Made by a program: the position numbers and the translations under genes. Positions 1 through 10,404 of a stretch of 64,000 nucleotides of DNA are shown piece after piece (position 1 is the first letter of the stretch; every line of letters begins with the position of its first letter). The DNA comes from Gnetum montanum (Eukaryota; Streptophyta; Gnetopsida; Gnetales; Gnetaceae). The stretch lies in contig MNCI01009312.1 of the NCBI GenBank assembly GCA_015680685.1, positions 87,673-151,672 on the forward strand, in the 5' to 3' direction. The notes beneath the pieces are model-generated. The model saw only the letters and a list, made by a program, of their open reading frames with translations, made no database searches and was not told where the DNA came from.

Positions 1-1
1 C

Positions 2-514
2 TTCCCAATTATAATGGGAAGGGCATGGCTAAGCACAATAGATGCATGCCTAGGGATCCGCGATCTTTCCTTGGAAATATCTAAGGTAAACATTTATGGA
101 AATATTGAGAAGAAGAAAATTCCATGCATCACATATAGTGACTCAAAGGGTGATGACATGTAGGAATCATGGGTGATGCGAAATTTAACATCTTTTGCAT
201 GTAACCGATGTGCACCAGAGGATCACATTCAAAGGTGCCTATATGTAGCAACCACTCAATAAGAGAATACCCAATGGTTGACAGCTAATCAAGAGAGCAG
301 CACATCAACATGCATGGAACAAACTAGGGAAACAAGTCATGCCAACAACGGAAGCATAGACACATTAGAATATGAGCATCGCCAACTTCCACCCCTTAAC
401 CTGAAAACATCAATCGGGAGAAGTTGGACACTTCTAAGAAATTCCAATAGGTGTTCATTATTTTGGATCTCTCCCTTTCCATTTAGTCATGGGGGAGATG
501 GTCACCTATGCTAA
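2..514 (+). pseudogene. Element A protease tail fused to integrase C-terminal peptide
   Basis: Frame 2 reads the FPIIMGRAWL motif typical of the C-terminal half of this family's aspartic protease, then the post-protease spacer with a CxRC-type segment, then crosses the deletion junction near 450-465. It ends with the integrase terminal peptide ending SHGGDGHLC, in the same frame that encodes it in element D. Stops interrupt the frame at about 161 (TAG) and 259 (TAA); from 278 to 514 it is open. By comparison with D, roughly 2.9 kb of RT, RNase H and integrase is absent. What is seen is a fused reading frame. That it was ever translated as a short Gag-PR-INT-tail polyprotein is inference. Confidence 0.75.
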
Positions 515-2494
515 TCATTTGGGGCCCCTCGATTCTTTTAAGTTTTTGTTTTGCATGTTTTTGTTTTACACATTTTTGTTTTACAAGTTTTTTTTTTACA
601 CATTTTTGCTTTGCACATTTTTGTCTTACACGTTTTTGTTTTACACATTTTTGTCTTACACATTTTTGTTCTACACATTTTTTTTTACAAATTTCTTTAA
701 CTTTTCTTGTTTTTGTTTTACAACATCGTTATACCTTTTCATTTTGTGTGTATGTGTGTGTGTGTGTTACCCACCTTTTAAGTTTGTCATTCAATAAGTG
801 TTCTTTATGATGATATGAATTGTTTTTATATTGATTGCTCATGTTTGGTTTTTACCTTTAAGTCATGATGTTGATACTAAGGTATGGCTCTTTTGATATA
901 GTAGGCAATGAGTTCACTTCATCCATACATCCAAAAATTTCTATGGTCTCTCTTGGCTTGGAAATGTACCATCCCTTTCTAAATAAGAACTATAATAAAT
1001 CGACGACTAGGTATTTCTCAAACTAAGGAAGGACTCAAGGATTGAAAAGGGTGTGACTTCAAGGAAACTTGATGCATTTGTGTTGGCCATTCTCTTGGGT
1101 TCTTGGATGTTTTCTTCTTGAGTTTCCTTACCGTTTCGATGTTACCCAATTATCGAGAAGCTGAGCAAATAAAAATAACAAAGTCTTTGCATAGTGTGGT
1201 TCTCACGTATAAACACATAAAAAAAACAGTGAGAGTTTAAAGCACACCCCTTAGACAAAATAATCATTTGGGCTACAAGCACTGGTTATGGAACTAATAA
1301 TAAAAATGTTCCCTTTAACTAAGGCCCTTCTCACTTCCCATTCTCTCCTTCTTGTTTCGTCGAAATGGTGGTGGCTCTTGGGTAAAGGCATTCTTGTTAC
1401 TTCAAATGGATGGTTTAGCCAAATGCATTAATGCAAAGTCACTGGATGTGGTTTGTTTGAGGTCGGATTTGGAATGGGATATGCTAAGTCACATTAACCA
1501 TGAAACACACAAGGGGTTGTACACCACCTTGTTCTTGGGATTCCATTCCATTCTCTTCTCTCCATCCTTCTCTCCATGGTTCACCTCATTGCCGATTGTA
1601 TCATTAGTGTATATTTTGGTTGACGCATTGTTTTCTTTTTGGTAAATTCTTGTGGTTAAGATTTTAACTGTTGTTCTAAATGATATTCCCAGAGCCTATG
1701 AACTCTTTGAATGTGGGTTTGTCAGGGCATTAAGGGCATGAGCCTACTTTGGAAAGGACCCACTGACACTCCTATTTGGTGCACTAGTTAAATTCTTTTC
1801 CCTAACATTTTTGCAATCTATATTATTTTGTTCATTTCCATCTTGACATCCATTTCATCGATGTCATAGTTGTCTCTTTTTCTCCATCTTTCTTGTTCCT
1901 TTTCTTTCTCCATTCTATCGCTATCGGAGGTTCACTCTTAGTCATGGGGGCCTAGACCCAATTTTTTTCGATTTTCTCCTAACCCCTACACCTTCGGTAG
2001 TCACCATGAATATATCTCCAGACCCGTATCAGCCATACCACAACTCAGCCAATGGACCTTTCACTGAGGCAAGGTATCAACTGCATTGCAATTCATTTAC
2101 CCTTGCTAATAAAAAGATCGTGTTGTGTGTGAAGATGGCAATCATACAACAACAGATTGGATTTGGAGGAAACACTTGGAATGGAACGATGTTGAAGCAG
2201 CTATGCAAAGAGTAAGATCGATGATGCGCTCATGGATGGACAACAAATGGCACAATCTTGGCATTGGTAGTAGCAAAACTTCTTTCTCTCTCTCTTTCTT
2301 AGCTACCAAATAAGGCTTGATGTCAATGTATAAAGTGTTCACTCTTGTTGTCGTGAACACCAATTTTGTCTTGTCTTGTAATGATGATTCGTTCACATGT
2401 CATCCCATTAGTTTCATTTTGAGTCAATAATCCCATACCTTCCCAATATTTTGTAAAGAACTCGAGGATGAGTTTTCATTCAGCCATGGGGGTA
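515..2494 (+). other. Element A untranslated 3' region
   Basis: About 2 kb between the end of coding and the 3' LTR, with homologous blocks in the same order in B, D and (more diverged) C and F. It starts with a T-rich 15-bp minisatellite and a TG-rich tract near 748-770, then a block with GTGTGACTTCAAGG, a block with GGACCCACTGACA, and a region near 1980-2300. No long ORF is convincing. A short ATG after a splice-acceptor-like GTGTG(C/A)AG at about 2133 recurs in D but opens only a short frame. A second copy of the polypurine-like TTAGTCATGGGGG lies at about 1939-1951. Confidence 0.7.
538..690 (+). repeat. 15-bp T-rich minisatellite in element A
   Basis: About nine imperfect copies of a 15-bp unit, consensus CACATTTTTGTTTTA. 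B has about three units (23790-23850) and D about two (51428-51450) at the same place. Phase-shifted readings produce apparent Phe/Tyr/Thr-rich ORFs, which I regard as artefacts of the repeat. Confidence 0.85.
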
Positions 2495-3345
2495 TGATGG
2501 TACACGATATTGCATGGGCTACGATATTGCATACACGATATTACGTCCCTCGCGATATTGCATCCCCTGCGATATCACGTACGAGATATCGCGTCGTCCC
2601 CCACGATATCGTGGTTCGTCGCCAGTTCTATAAATAAGAGGTGGCTCTCCCTTGTTTCTCATCCTAGGCTTAGACTGTAGTGAAACTCTGGCAGTTTGAT
2701 CCCTCAAGAGATAGAATATTTTCCATGTGCCCACAGTAGGAGCTCCAAAGTGAACGGATCTTTATTTGAGCAAATATTATACCTGAACACATGTTTGTGT
2801 ACGAAAATAAAGACGAACTTCTTGGATAAACCTTGCAGTGCATGGAATAGGATAAATAGGATTTTATTTATTATTTATCATTTAAATGCTTTCTTAGTTC
2901 GTTAAATCTCTCTCAACCCTTCTCTCCTAGTTAAGTGCCTCAGCACGACCGCTTTGAGCATGTGTGTTACGCTTGGTGATCCCAGCAACGACTAGTGTTT
3001 GGTAACCAAGGTTGCATTGGTTCAGGGTGTGAATGGTAAGTGGGAACAAATGCTGACACTAGGTTAGTTAAGGCTTAGTTAGTTAGTTAAAGTTAGTCAA
3101 TTAGTCTCTTCACCCTTCACCTTATCAACATAGGAGATAAAACAGAAAAGACATAAAAATCACATACCTCAGACTTACTTAACCATACACCATGACAAAT
3201 ACAAGTAAGTCTAGGAAGATAAAAAATAATTAACCTTAAGTGTTTCATAAGGCGTGTAGGCACTTAATCTGTGGAGTTCGACCGGATCGCGCATGCTACG
3301 CTCGTATTCATATGGTTTAGTGTAGGGGTACCTCGCCACTCATCA
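2495..3345 (+). repeat. 3' LTR of element A
   Basis: 851 bp. It starts TGATGGTACA directly after a purine tract (CCATGGGGGTA) and ends CCACTCATCA, the same ends as the B and D LTRs. A TATA box (TATAAATA, 2629-2636) and AATAAAG (2806-2812), a likely poly(A) signal, are present, placing U3 at about 2495-2660. It is followed by ATAACC rather than a tRNA primer-binding site, which makes it the 3' copy. Confidence 0.9.
2502..2636 (+). promoter_or_regulatory. GATATC palindrome array and TATA box, LTR of A
   Basis: About seven degenerate copies of the palindrome GCGATATCGC (variants such as ACGATATTGC and GCGATATCAC) lie within 110 bp and stop about 15 bp before TATAAATA. Differences between copies are mostly C-to-T or G-to-A at CpG positions, as expected from decay of methylated CpG. 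The spacing relative to the TATA box suggests an upstream promoter element array. No binding factor can be named from the sequence. Confidence 0.7.
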
Positions 3346-3379
3346 ATAACCAAAAGAACCCACTAGGACATAAAGCAAA

Positions 3380-4020
3380 AAAGCCCACAAAAAGACATGT
3401 GATCAATGTTGCAAGTGATACATTAGTTGAAGAGTTTGATGTGTTCACAGCAGAGAAGGACTTTACTAAAGATGTGAAAACCAAAATTTACTAGGATGAA
3501 TTTCTTGAATTGAGACAACAATTATTTTGCACCCCATTCAATACTAGTGGTCATTAGGTGCTCATGGTCATAGACACATGTACCAAAAAAACGTGTGTGT
3601 ATGATTCATTACTTTCTTCCCAACATGTAGTTGCTATTAAAAATTTAATGTCAAGGTTTCTTGAATTTTGATTGAAAGGTGATTCTTCAATTCTTGAGAG
3701 CACAACTAAGGTGAAGGGAAAGTGAAAGAAGTCATCATCAAAATTGAGTACAGTGGCTATGCAATGCATTCCTTTACAAGAAAATGGATATGATTGTGGC
3801 ATGTATACAATATTGTTTATGTATCATTAGCATTTGGAAAAGAGATAAAATTCAGTAGCAATTTTGTTTCCATGTATCAAAATACCATGATACAGAAATT
3901 CTTAGTGGTTCAGTGCTTGACCAACCATGGTCAAAAATATGTGTGTAGCATCTTGTCTACAAGGATTGTAGTAAGCATGGACTGTACCTCATTTCTGATG
4001 TAAAAAAAAATTTGATGATG
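3380..4020 (+). pseudogene. ULP1-type (C48) cysteine protease domain, decayed, probably transposon-encoded
   Basis: Reading frames from 3380 to about 3830 give a degenerate Ulp1/SENP-like peptidase. Visible pieces are a His followed by a stop where the family has His-Trp (GH-stop-VLMVID, about 3551-3575; TGG to TAG), a YDSL segment, and the catalytic-cysteine block LQENGYDCGMYTI (about 3774-3812) with the Gln and Cys retained. Further stops and frame changes follow. ULP1 domains of this kind are common in plant genomes as cargo of MULE and CACTA transposons, and no SUMO-protease gene structure is visible here. The upstream substrate-binding part is short or missing. Domain identity is fairly secure; its parent transposon is inference. 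Confidence 0.7.
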
Positions 4021-5350
4021 TAAATGCCTCTTTGACATCTTTAATGAAAGACAAATTTTCTGTACATGTGAGAACAATGTATTTATATCATGGTTACCGA
4101 TTGGAAATATAAATGGTGTTCATTTGTTGCATATCATGATTATTATTTTTTAAAATTTTAAAAAGGGAATCTATAATGTGCAAGGTTTAATATGTGTTCC
4201 AAATATTGTTATCATTGAACAAGCAAGTTGTCATAATATCTACACAAAATATGCTTCTCATATCCTCCTCTCTACAAGTAGAATAATTTTATCGTATTCA
4301 TATTTTTAATCAACTACAACTGCATGCATTACGCATCTTACTTGAACTATGGTCATGTGAGTACACGCAACACGTAGTCACTTGTAGCATGGTTTAAAAA
4401 TTTTTGTCCTTCGGTCTTGAAAGCGAAACATTGTATCTAGTAGGACATAAGATGTTGCACATCCATGTGCCTTGCAGTCCATCACAACATTGTAAGAATA
4501 GGCGCAATGCTGTGTGTTTTGTAATTACTTGCTTTTGTGAGAACTGCACCTTCTTGTAATTACAAACAATAACCTATTTTCACTTTGCAAGGGTGTGTAA
4601 TACACAAGATTCCTTAGCTAGCTGACAACAAAGAAACCATTTTCACAGTGCAAGGGGATGCAGCCCGCATGTAGATGCATTTCATAACAGAGAGATCTGT
4701 TTATCAGTGCAAAGAATTGCGATCCACATGTTCAGTGAACTAGAAACAGTAGCATCAATACAATGTGACTTGCACATGGTTGAAATTCAATAGTTCATGA
4801 TTTTTTTATTCAGTGCGAGGATATGCAAATCGCAAGACTTGTTGGCCAAGTACTAGAGTGTGTCTCACATTTGCTCGCATTTCAGAAAAAAAAAAGTTTA
4901 TCAATGTGTGCAGATGCGACCCACTCATTTATATACAACTCATTTACTGCGAGTGCATGTGATAGGCATGCCATCACAGTGTTATTAAATTTTTATTTTT
5001 TCTAAATGTATAGACCAAATTTTATCAACCTAAATTAACATTTATTTTTCCAACTATAGAAATGAAGAATGCAATCAATATTTTACTTGGTTATGATAAG
5101 GTTATTTCATTCTCTTAGCTTCTTTGAAATGATTCCTATAAAAAAGGAATAATACACAATGCAGAAATGGCCAAACAATTTAAGTTTAAATACCTCAAAC
5201 CAAAATGTTCTATATAGAAATGAGTCACCATATGACAAAAAAAACATGTCTAACAGTCAAGCAAGAGCTTATTGATTGTGACAAAAATCATAGAAATGTA
5301 CATGGTAAACAAAATAATAAAATAATAGTCAATAATAACTATTCAGTGCA
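4021..5350. other. Non-coding stretch with degenerate 60-bp-scale repeats
   Basis: No supportable gene. Between about 4570 and 4990 a motif of the form CAGTGCAAGG..ATGC..(C/T)CACATG recurs (near 4573, 4640, 4700, 4812, 4900 and 4950), loosely spaced by 50-90 bp. Similar words in the opposite orientation occur at 9440-9960. They could be subterminal repeats of an old DNA transposon, but I could not define terminal inverted repeats. Confidence 0.4.
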
Positions 5351-5359
5351 CTTGGCATG

Positions 5360-6270
5360 GGTATCCTCCTCCACTGCTGCTATGGATGCTGTGTCCATGA
5401 AATCTACCTCATTCACTGTGTCATCAACTAGCTCAGATGAGCTATCTCCTGTCTAAGTCAAATTTGATGGGATGGACTCTACTACGGGCTCTGGTGTGGC
5501 TATGCCCATCAACTCTGGATCAAGAATGTTGTCCACCAACTTCCTTGAACCATTTTCTCTACCCACTACCCTCAACTGATGAATTCTATACTTGGCTACG
5601 ATTTCACAGTTGATGATAAGGTGGGTCTCTCTCCTCTTCACGAGGCCAAAACATTGATGCATTTGAGACTCGAATGTATTAATCCTTGTAACAAGACTAT
5701 CAATGCGTGTGTTCATCTTGGCCTCCATTGCCTCCAAGTATTGAAAAATCACAGCCCCATCTCCAAACTGCTGCTACTGTAGTGGTTGGAAATAGATAGC
5801 ATGGGGTTAATCACCCTTACCATAGAACTCATTCCATCCAGCCTTGCCACCATCCCCTAGCACTTGAGGATTGGGGAGCCATACCAAATCATTGAAATGA
5901 GTCTTTGGGACCCATTGAGTATAGAATACATAGTCCAAATGAGGCAACTAGTCCTCATTAAACATTTACACCTCCTTCGCATCATGATCAAGTGCTAGAA
6001 TCTACCAGTGCCTAATGAAAGCTTATGTCACCAATGGAAATGGAATTATCAATGCATCCCTAATTAGGACTTGCATCCTACTCATTAGAATGTGGGGGTA
6101 GTGGAGGGAATACTCTCCCTCCAAATCAAGCAAGATCATCAATGCAAAGGACATGACATGCATGTGGTGAGTCAAATTAAGGAGGTTAGTGTGAATAGCC
6201 TTCACAAGAATTCTCCATTCATGGGAGAAGTTCTTGTAAGACTAACCTATCTCATCTGACTCCACCTCAA
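5360..6270 (-). pseudogene. Unrecognised decayed protein, minus strand
   Basis: One minus-strand frame stays coherent over about 900 bp: the open stretches 6205-6023 and 5752-5453 are in the same frame, separated only by scattered stops. It reads as a soluble protein with a stretch rich in VPKTHFNDLVWLPNPQ-like sequence, then a helical heptad-like segment (FQYLEAMEAKMNTRIDSL, about 5747-5694) that looks coiled-coil, and an acidic tail. I do not recognise the family. Lying between a ULP1 remnant and a transposase remnant, it may be a further transposon ORF. It is not a shadow of a plus-strand gene, because the plus-strand ORFs here are short and dissimilar to anything. Confidence 0.4.
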
Positions 6271-7060
6271 GAACCATGGAAAGCAATTGTATTTTTTTTA
6301 TCTATGGTTGCATTAGTGAAAAATTCCCTACGTGCACCAAAGACCATCTAAAGTGTGTCTACCAGGGTTCCCTTTGTCATGGATACCCAACATCACCAAT
6401 GTGTATGACCATAGACGATCTTGCATCTCGAATATGGGATACATAGAAGCGATGTGCCTCCTCTTCATAATATTTGGGCCCACCACCAATGATGAAGCCA
6501 AGGCGATGCTCAATGAGCTTGACATGCATATTTGGCCACAACAGCCACAACAATGAATTAAAGTCCTTAAGACTTCATATCAAGGTTGTTCTGAACTGCA
6601 CCTCCTAGTGCTAACGCTCCTACTGTGCATGTTGCTTCTAGGCACAGTGAATCTCATAATGCTCTCTTCAAGTATCTTGGGCAATATTTTGGGAGCGAAC
6701 TTGTTGTTGCTCCTGGGTATGCCTCCTGCCCTCTTGCCCTTACAGTTTGCTAGACTTTCTTCAGTTAGTTGGCTATGTACTGCCTCTCTATGAAGAAAAA
6801 ATTCAAAGCATAAAAAATAAAAATCATTTTCAAAATTAGTAATAATTTAAGCTAAGATCATAGCCTAGCCATTACCATATTTTTAATACTCAAAATAAAT
6901 AATTGTAAATGAAAAAATGCATATATGTTTGACCTATTTTTTGAACATTAACTAAACTATTTACAACCACTAACCAATTAACATATATGTCTAACTTTTA
7001 TATTTCTTCAATGTACTTAGTAGCACTTGCCATCTTTAATTACTTCTACTTAATGAATTA
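6271..7060. other. No gene recognised
   Basis: Short ORFs on both strands (6328-6556, 6608-6793) show no recognisable motif. From 6790 onward the sequence is very AT-rich. It could contain upstream exons of the minus-strand protein ending at 6270, but no continuous frame supports this. Confidence 0.4.
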
Positions 7061-7205
7061 ATAGTCTTGGAACAACTTCAACTAGAAAAACCCAAGCTTG
7101 CACTCTACGACAAGGTAATTATTTCCTTTGCATATTAGTTTTGAAGTAAATTGCAAATTGCAACCATGAGAAAGTTGCCTAAGTCTTTAGATCAACCATC
7201 AAGAA

Positions 7206-7466
7206 TTGCATCTAATTATTATACTCATAATGAGATGCCTAAGTTCTAGAAACACAACAAAAAAAAGGTTTCAAGAAAGAGGTAGAAGCTTGGAGCCTAC
7301 AAGTTCTTCACGAGTTCTTTGGGAAGGTAGACCATATGATGTTATGTATGTGGATGAGGAAGAGTCTGTTGTATTTAGAGCATATGGTGAAGATATTTAC
7401 AAGTCATTACAAATGGCTAGGAAAGTGGCACTAAAAAACATAGATGAGATAGCAAAGCTAGAGTGA
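7206..7466 (+). pseudogene. Unrecognised 86-codon ORF, possibly an exon
   Basis: The ORF encodes a charged peptide with an acidic middle (VDEEESVVFRAYGEDIYKS) and a basic N-terminal part. A possible upstream exon at about 7065-7111 ends with a good donor (CAAG|GTAATT). No family is recognised. The ORF is short, but its codon composition is less AT-rich than its surroundings, which is the only reason to keep it. Confidence 0.25.
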
Positions 7467-7904
7467 TCAAGTAGCCAATTGCATTCTCCTACTCCTGCTG
7501 CACCCCTTTCCATTTTCACAAGAAAAAGGTATTATGCATAATTGGGCATAGTAGTCATGCATGTTGTTGATTTTGCAATTTTATTGGTAGCTCTCATGCT
7601 ACTAGTTATTTTATTTCTTTTTTTGTTCATGAAAATTGGAAACATGTATTTTTATTGTGTATGCTACTTTATGAACCAATGTGTTGTAAATTAACTATGT
7701 ACTAGCATCAATTTCATCAGTTCTATGTCGCATTATGCATTGGTGTATTGTTTCAAGTTGACCATTAAATTATTATGGATGTTATAATTGATGAAGTAAT
7801 CCTCATGGGACATAGCTCTAGTAATGTATATATTACTAATAATTGTGATTTGAGTAGATATAATTTAAAGTGTTTAACTAGCATATATGAAGACAACTAG
7901 TTGT

Positions 7905-8375
7905 GACATAGAAGAATAGGCCACATAAACTTTGAAAGCTTGAGCTTTCAAAAAATAGAACATTGAAGGACTATCCAATATTCAATCCAATAAGGATAGG
8001 ACATGTGAAACATGCTAAAAAGATAAGCTAAAATCCATATCCTTTAAGAGAAAAATTGATATTACTACCAAACATTCCCTTGAATTATTACATCTTGATT
8101 TAGTAGGACCAACTAGGACATGTAACATAGGAGCAAAAGATATTTTTGTATTATTGTTTATGATTACTCAAGGTTCATTTGGGTAATCCTACTAGCCCAC
8201 AAGGATGGAACCTTTCATTACTTTAATAAACTTTACTACAAAATTCAAATAGAAAGGGGTAATTTATTAGGAAGACTAGAAGTGATTGTGGAGGTAAAAT
8301 TAACATTCTTAGTTTTTTTAAGTGTTGTGATAATGAAGGGATTAAGCATTAATTCTTAGTTCCTGAACATAAGTA
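7905..8375 (+). pseudogene. Ty1/copia integrase fragment
   Basis: Frameshifted translation shows the copia pre-integrase motif (RIGHINFESL), a CETC zinc-ligand remnant, SFKRKIDITT, then HLDLVGPTRT, the segment holding the first catalytic Asp, and RSDCGGKINI, corresponding to the second-Asp block (RSD.GGEF in the family). At least one frameshift and several stops are present. No LTR or RT could be assigned to it, so it is an isolated old fragment. Confidence 0.75.
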
Positions 8376-10400
8376 ATTTTAAGAAAACTACCCACATTTG
8401 AAATCAAACACCATTTCACACTCTTTTTCCTTCAGTATTTTTAATCAATTATCTAAGCATATGAAAGTTGTGTCATAATGACTGAACTACTTATTCATCA
8501 TGACCTACCCTAATACTCTTTTAAATATCCATGATCATTTTCATAAAGAGAGAAATATGCCTTCTATTGCTATCATATCAAGAGAAAGAGAAATCGAATG
8601 TGGAAGTTGAAATGCTGAGATGAGGTACATCAAAGTATGAAGCAAAAGCAAGTCAAGGATTGGTTGGATGTTTTTTTACTAGGCTTGCATTGTGCAAATT
8701 GGTAACTCGTGAAACAAGTTAAATGAAACTCCTAGGACCAAACAACATGTTACTATAACTTTTTAAGCCAATAAAAACTATGAAAATAAAGAGGATCAAG
8801 TTTACTAGTACTATCACCAAGTGAGTATGAGAGTTTTTCTTTCTTTCTTATGGATAGTTTCATGGATCTCTGATCATATGGGGTTAAGAATGAAATCACT
8901 ACCTAATGGCTAATTAGAGATTACTAGTGATTCCTACCTTAGAAAGGAAAATTGACCTAAGACTATGCAGGCATATTGAAGGTAGGAGGGTACATGAACT
9001 GATGCTACTGTTGTTAAATTAATGCTACAAATTCTACCCTATAGAGGTAGATTACCAAAAAATCTCAACTTGAAACAAATCTTAACAATAATTCAAATTC
9101 AAATTTGAAATGCTAGGAGGCATGCACATGCAAAATCAAGTAGAGAAGTTGAAGAAGTTGGGTAGACTATTTGACATCTCTTTTAAAATTTTTTCATCAC
9201 ATCAAGTTGTAGAAAACCCTGCAACACTAAATTCAAAATAAAAAGTCAAGAAATGGACTGATATGTACTTACCTTATTCATCATTGATGTGTGCACTCTA
9301 GAATCCTATTGTAAGCAATAGTGATGGCAATGGCAATGTTTCTTTCGGTGTACTCTACTCCTTTGTGGTTAGCTACGTGAGAGGTTCAAATGGTTGAAAT
9401 GTGATTTTGTCGCGATAGCCCTATTTTTATTTTTTTTCAAATTTTGCACAATGTGAGTAGGTGTAACTCACATAAGCCTCACAATTTAAAATGCTATGTT
9501 GCATCTCACAAGAAACACTATGAATTACAATTCGATCATACAATGTGATGCACAATTATTCGCATTGTGAATACCAAGTTCCCAGTTTTTGTGAGCTAAT
9601 AATACATGTGGCCTACATGTGTTGGTAGCATTTGATTGTGAGCATCATGTGGATATTAGTTGAAATTAATGTGAATGGATGCTTTCTGCATCCACCTTGC
9701 AGTTTCAATTACTTTGATGCAACTCACAAAAAATATTGCAAATTGTAGTATTGTGATAGATTGTGACTAGCATGGGATCGCACTGTCAGGAAAATGTTTC
9801 TAGGTTTTGTTATTGAATTAATTCATGTTGCATGTAACAATAGAATCTAGGTGTGAGCATGATGCAAGAAGCATTAACCACGAATGTGACCACCCACTAC
9901 CCGCATGCAATTGATAGTATGTGATACACATGGCATCACAACCACACAATCTGACCAATTTCTAGTTATAGAAGATCCCAAATATTACATCAAGTGAGAG
10001 AAGTGAATTACCATCTTACAATAAAGTTAAATCAAACCAAAGATGAGTATATCAGGAGACAAGAATATATATAAACCTTTTTAATCTTTGTATCTATTAC
10101 AAGAAGCATTCAAGTCCATACATCCAAAGAACACAAGGCCACAATAAGAGATAACATGAATGGGGACTAAATTTGTAGCATCTAAGAGGAAAATTATGCA
10201 CTCTACATAATCCTGAAGCTAGTGAACATCATAAACTTCTCTCTTTCATGCAACCCAGGCATTCCACTACTGTAGATTTGAATGTGAGGGATATGAGTTC
10301 TGGTTGTCACCTTGACAATCTTCATCACATTTTGTAAATTAAAAATAAGAATTTTTACTTTGTTATACTTAACAAAAGTAAATTAGATATTCAAATTCAG
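8376..10400. other. No gene recognised; AT-rich with TGCA-type repeats
   Basis: No coding signal seen. 9440-9960 is rich in words such as ACTCACAA, GCAATTTG and TGCGATC, resembling in inverted orientation the repeats at 4570-4990. The sequence ends near 9975 with a TTTCTAGTTATAG string which, reversed, weakly resembles a CACTA-type terminus. I could not find a matching left end. Confidence 0.35.
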
Positions 10401-10404
10401 GTCA

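Larger units (their letters stand above)
1..3345 (+). mobile_element. Element A: 3' part of a pol-deleted Ty3/gypsy retrotransposon
   Basis: The 5' LTR, gag and most of the protease lie left of the window. What is visible is the end of the protease region, a jump to the extreme C-terminal peptide of integrase, about 2 kb of untranslated 3' region, a purine-rich tract and the 3' LTR. Nothing resembling RT, RNase H or the integrase core lies between the protease and integrase tail. The same junction occurs in element B, so A belongs to a non-autonomous subfamily. The right flank after the LTR begins ATAAC; the left target site is outside the window, so the TSD cannot be checked. Confidence 0.85.

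Noticed and set aside
489-810. Overlapping ORFs rich in Phe, Tyr, Thr and Cys that look like membrane proteins
   Set aside because: They are two frames of the 15-bp T-rich minisatellite and vanish in homologous copies with fewer units.
2006-2313. Short ORFs in the 3' region of A as an env-like gene
   Set aside because: Nucleotide similarity to B and D is spread evenly over all frames, and frames are not conserved among copies; shared descent explains it. A splice-acceptor-like site before an ATG remains a weak hint only.
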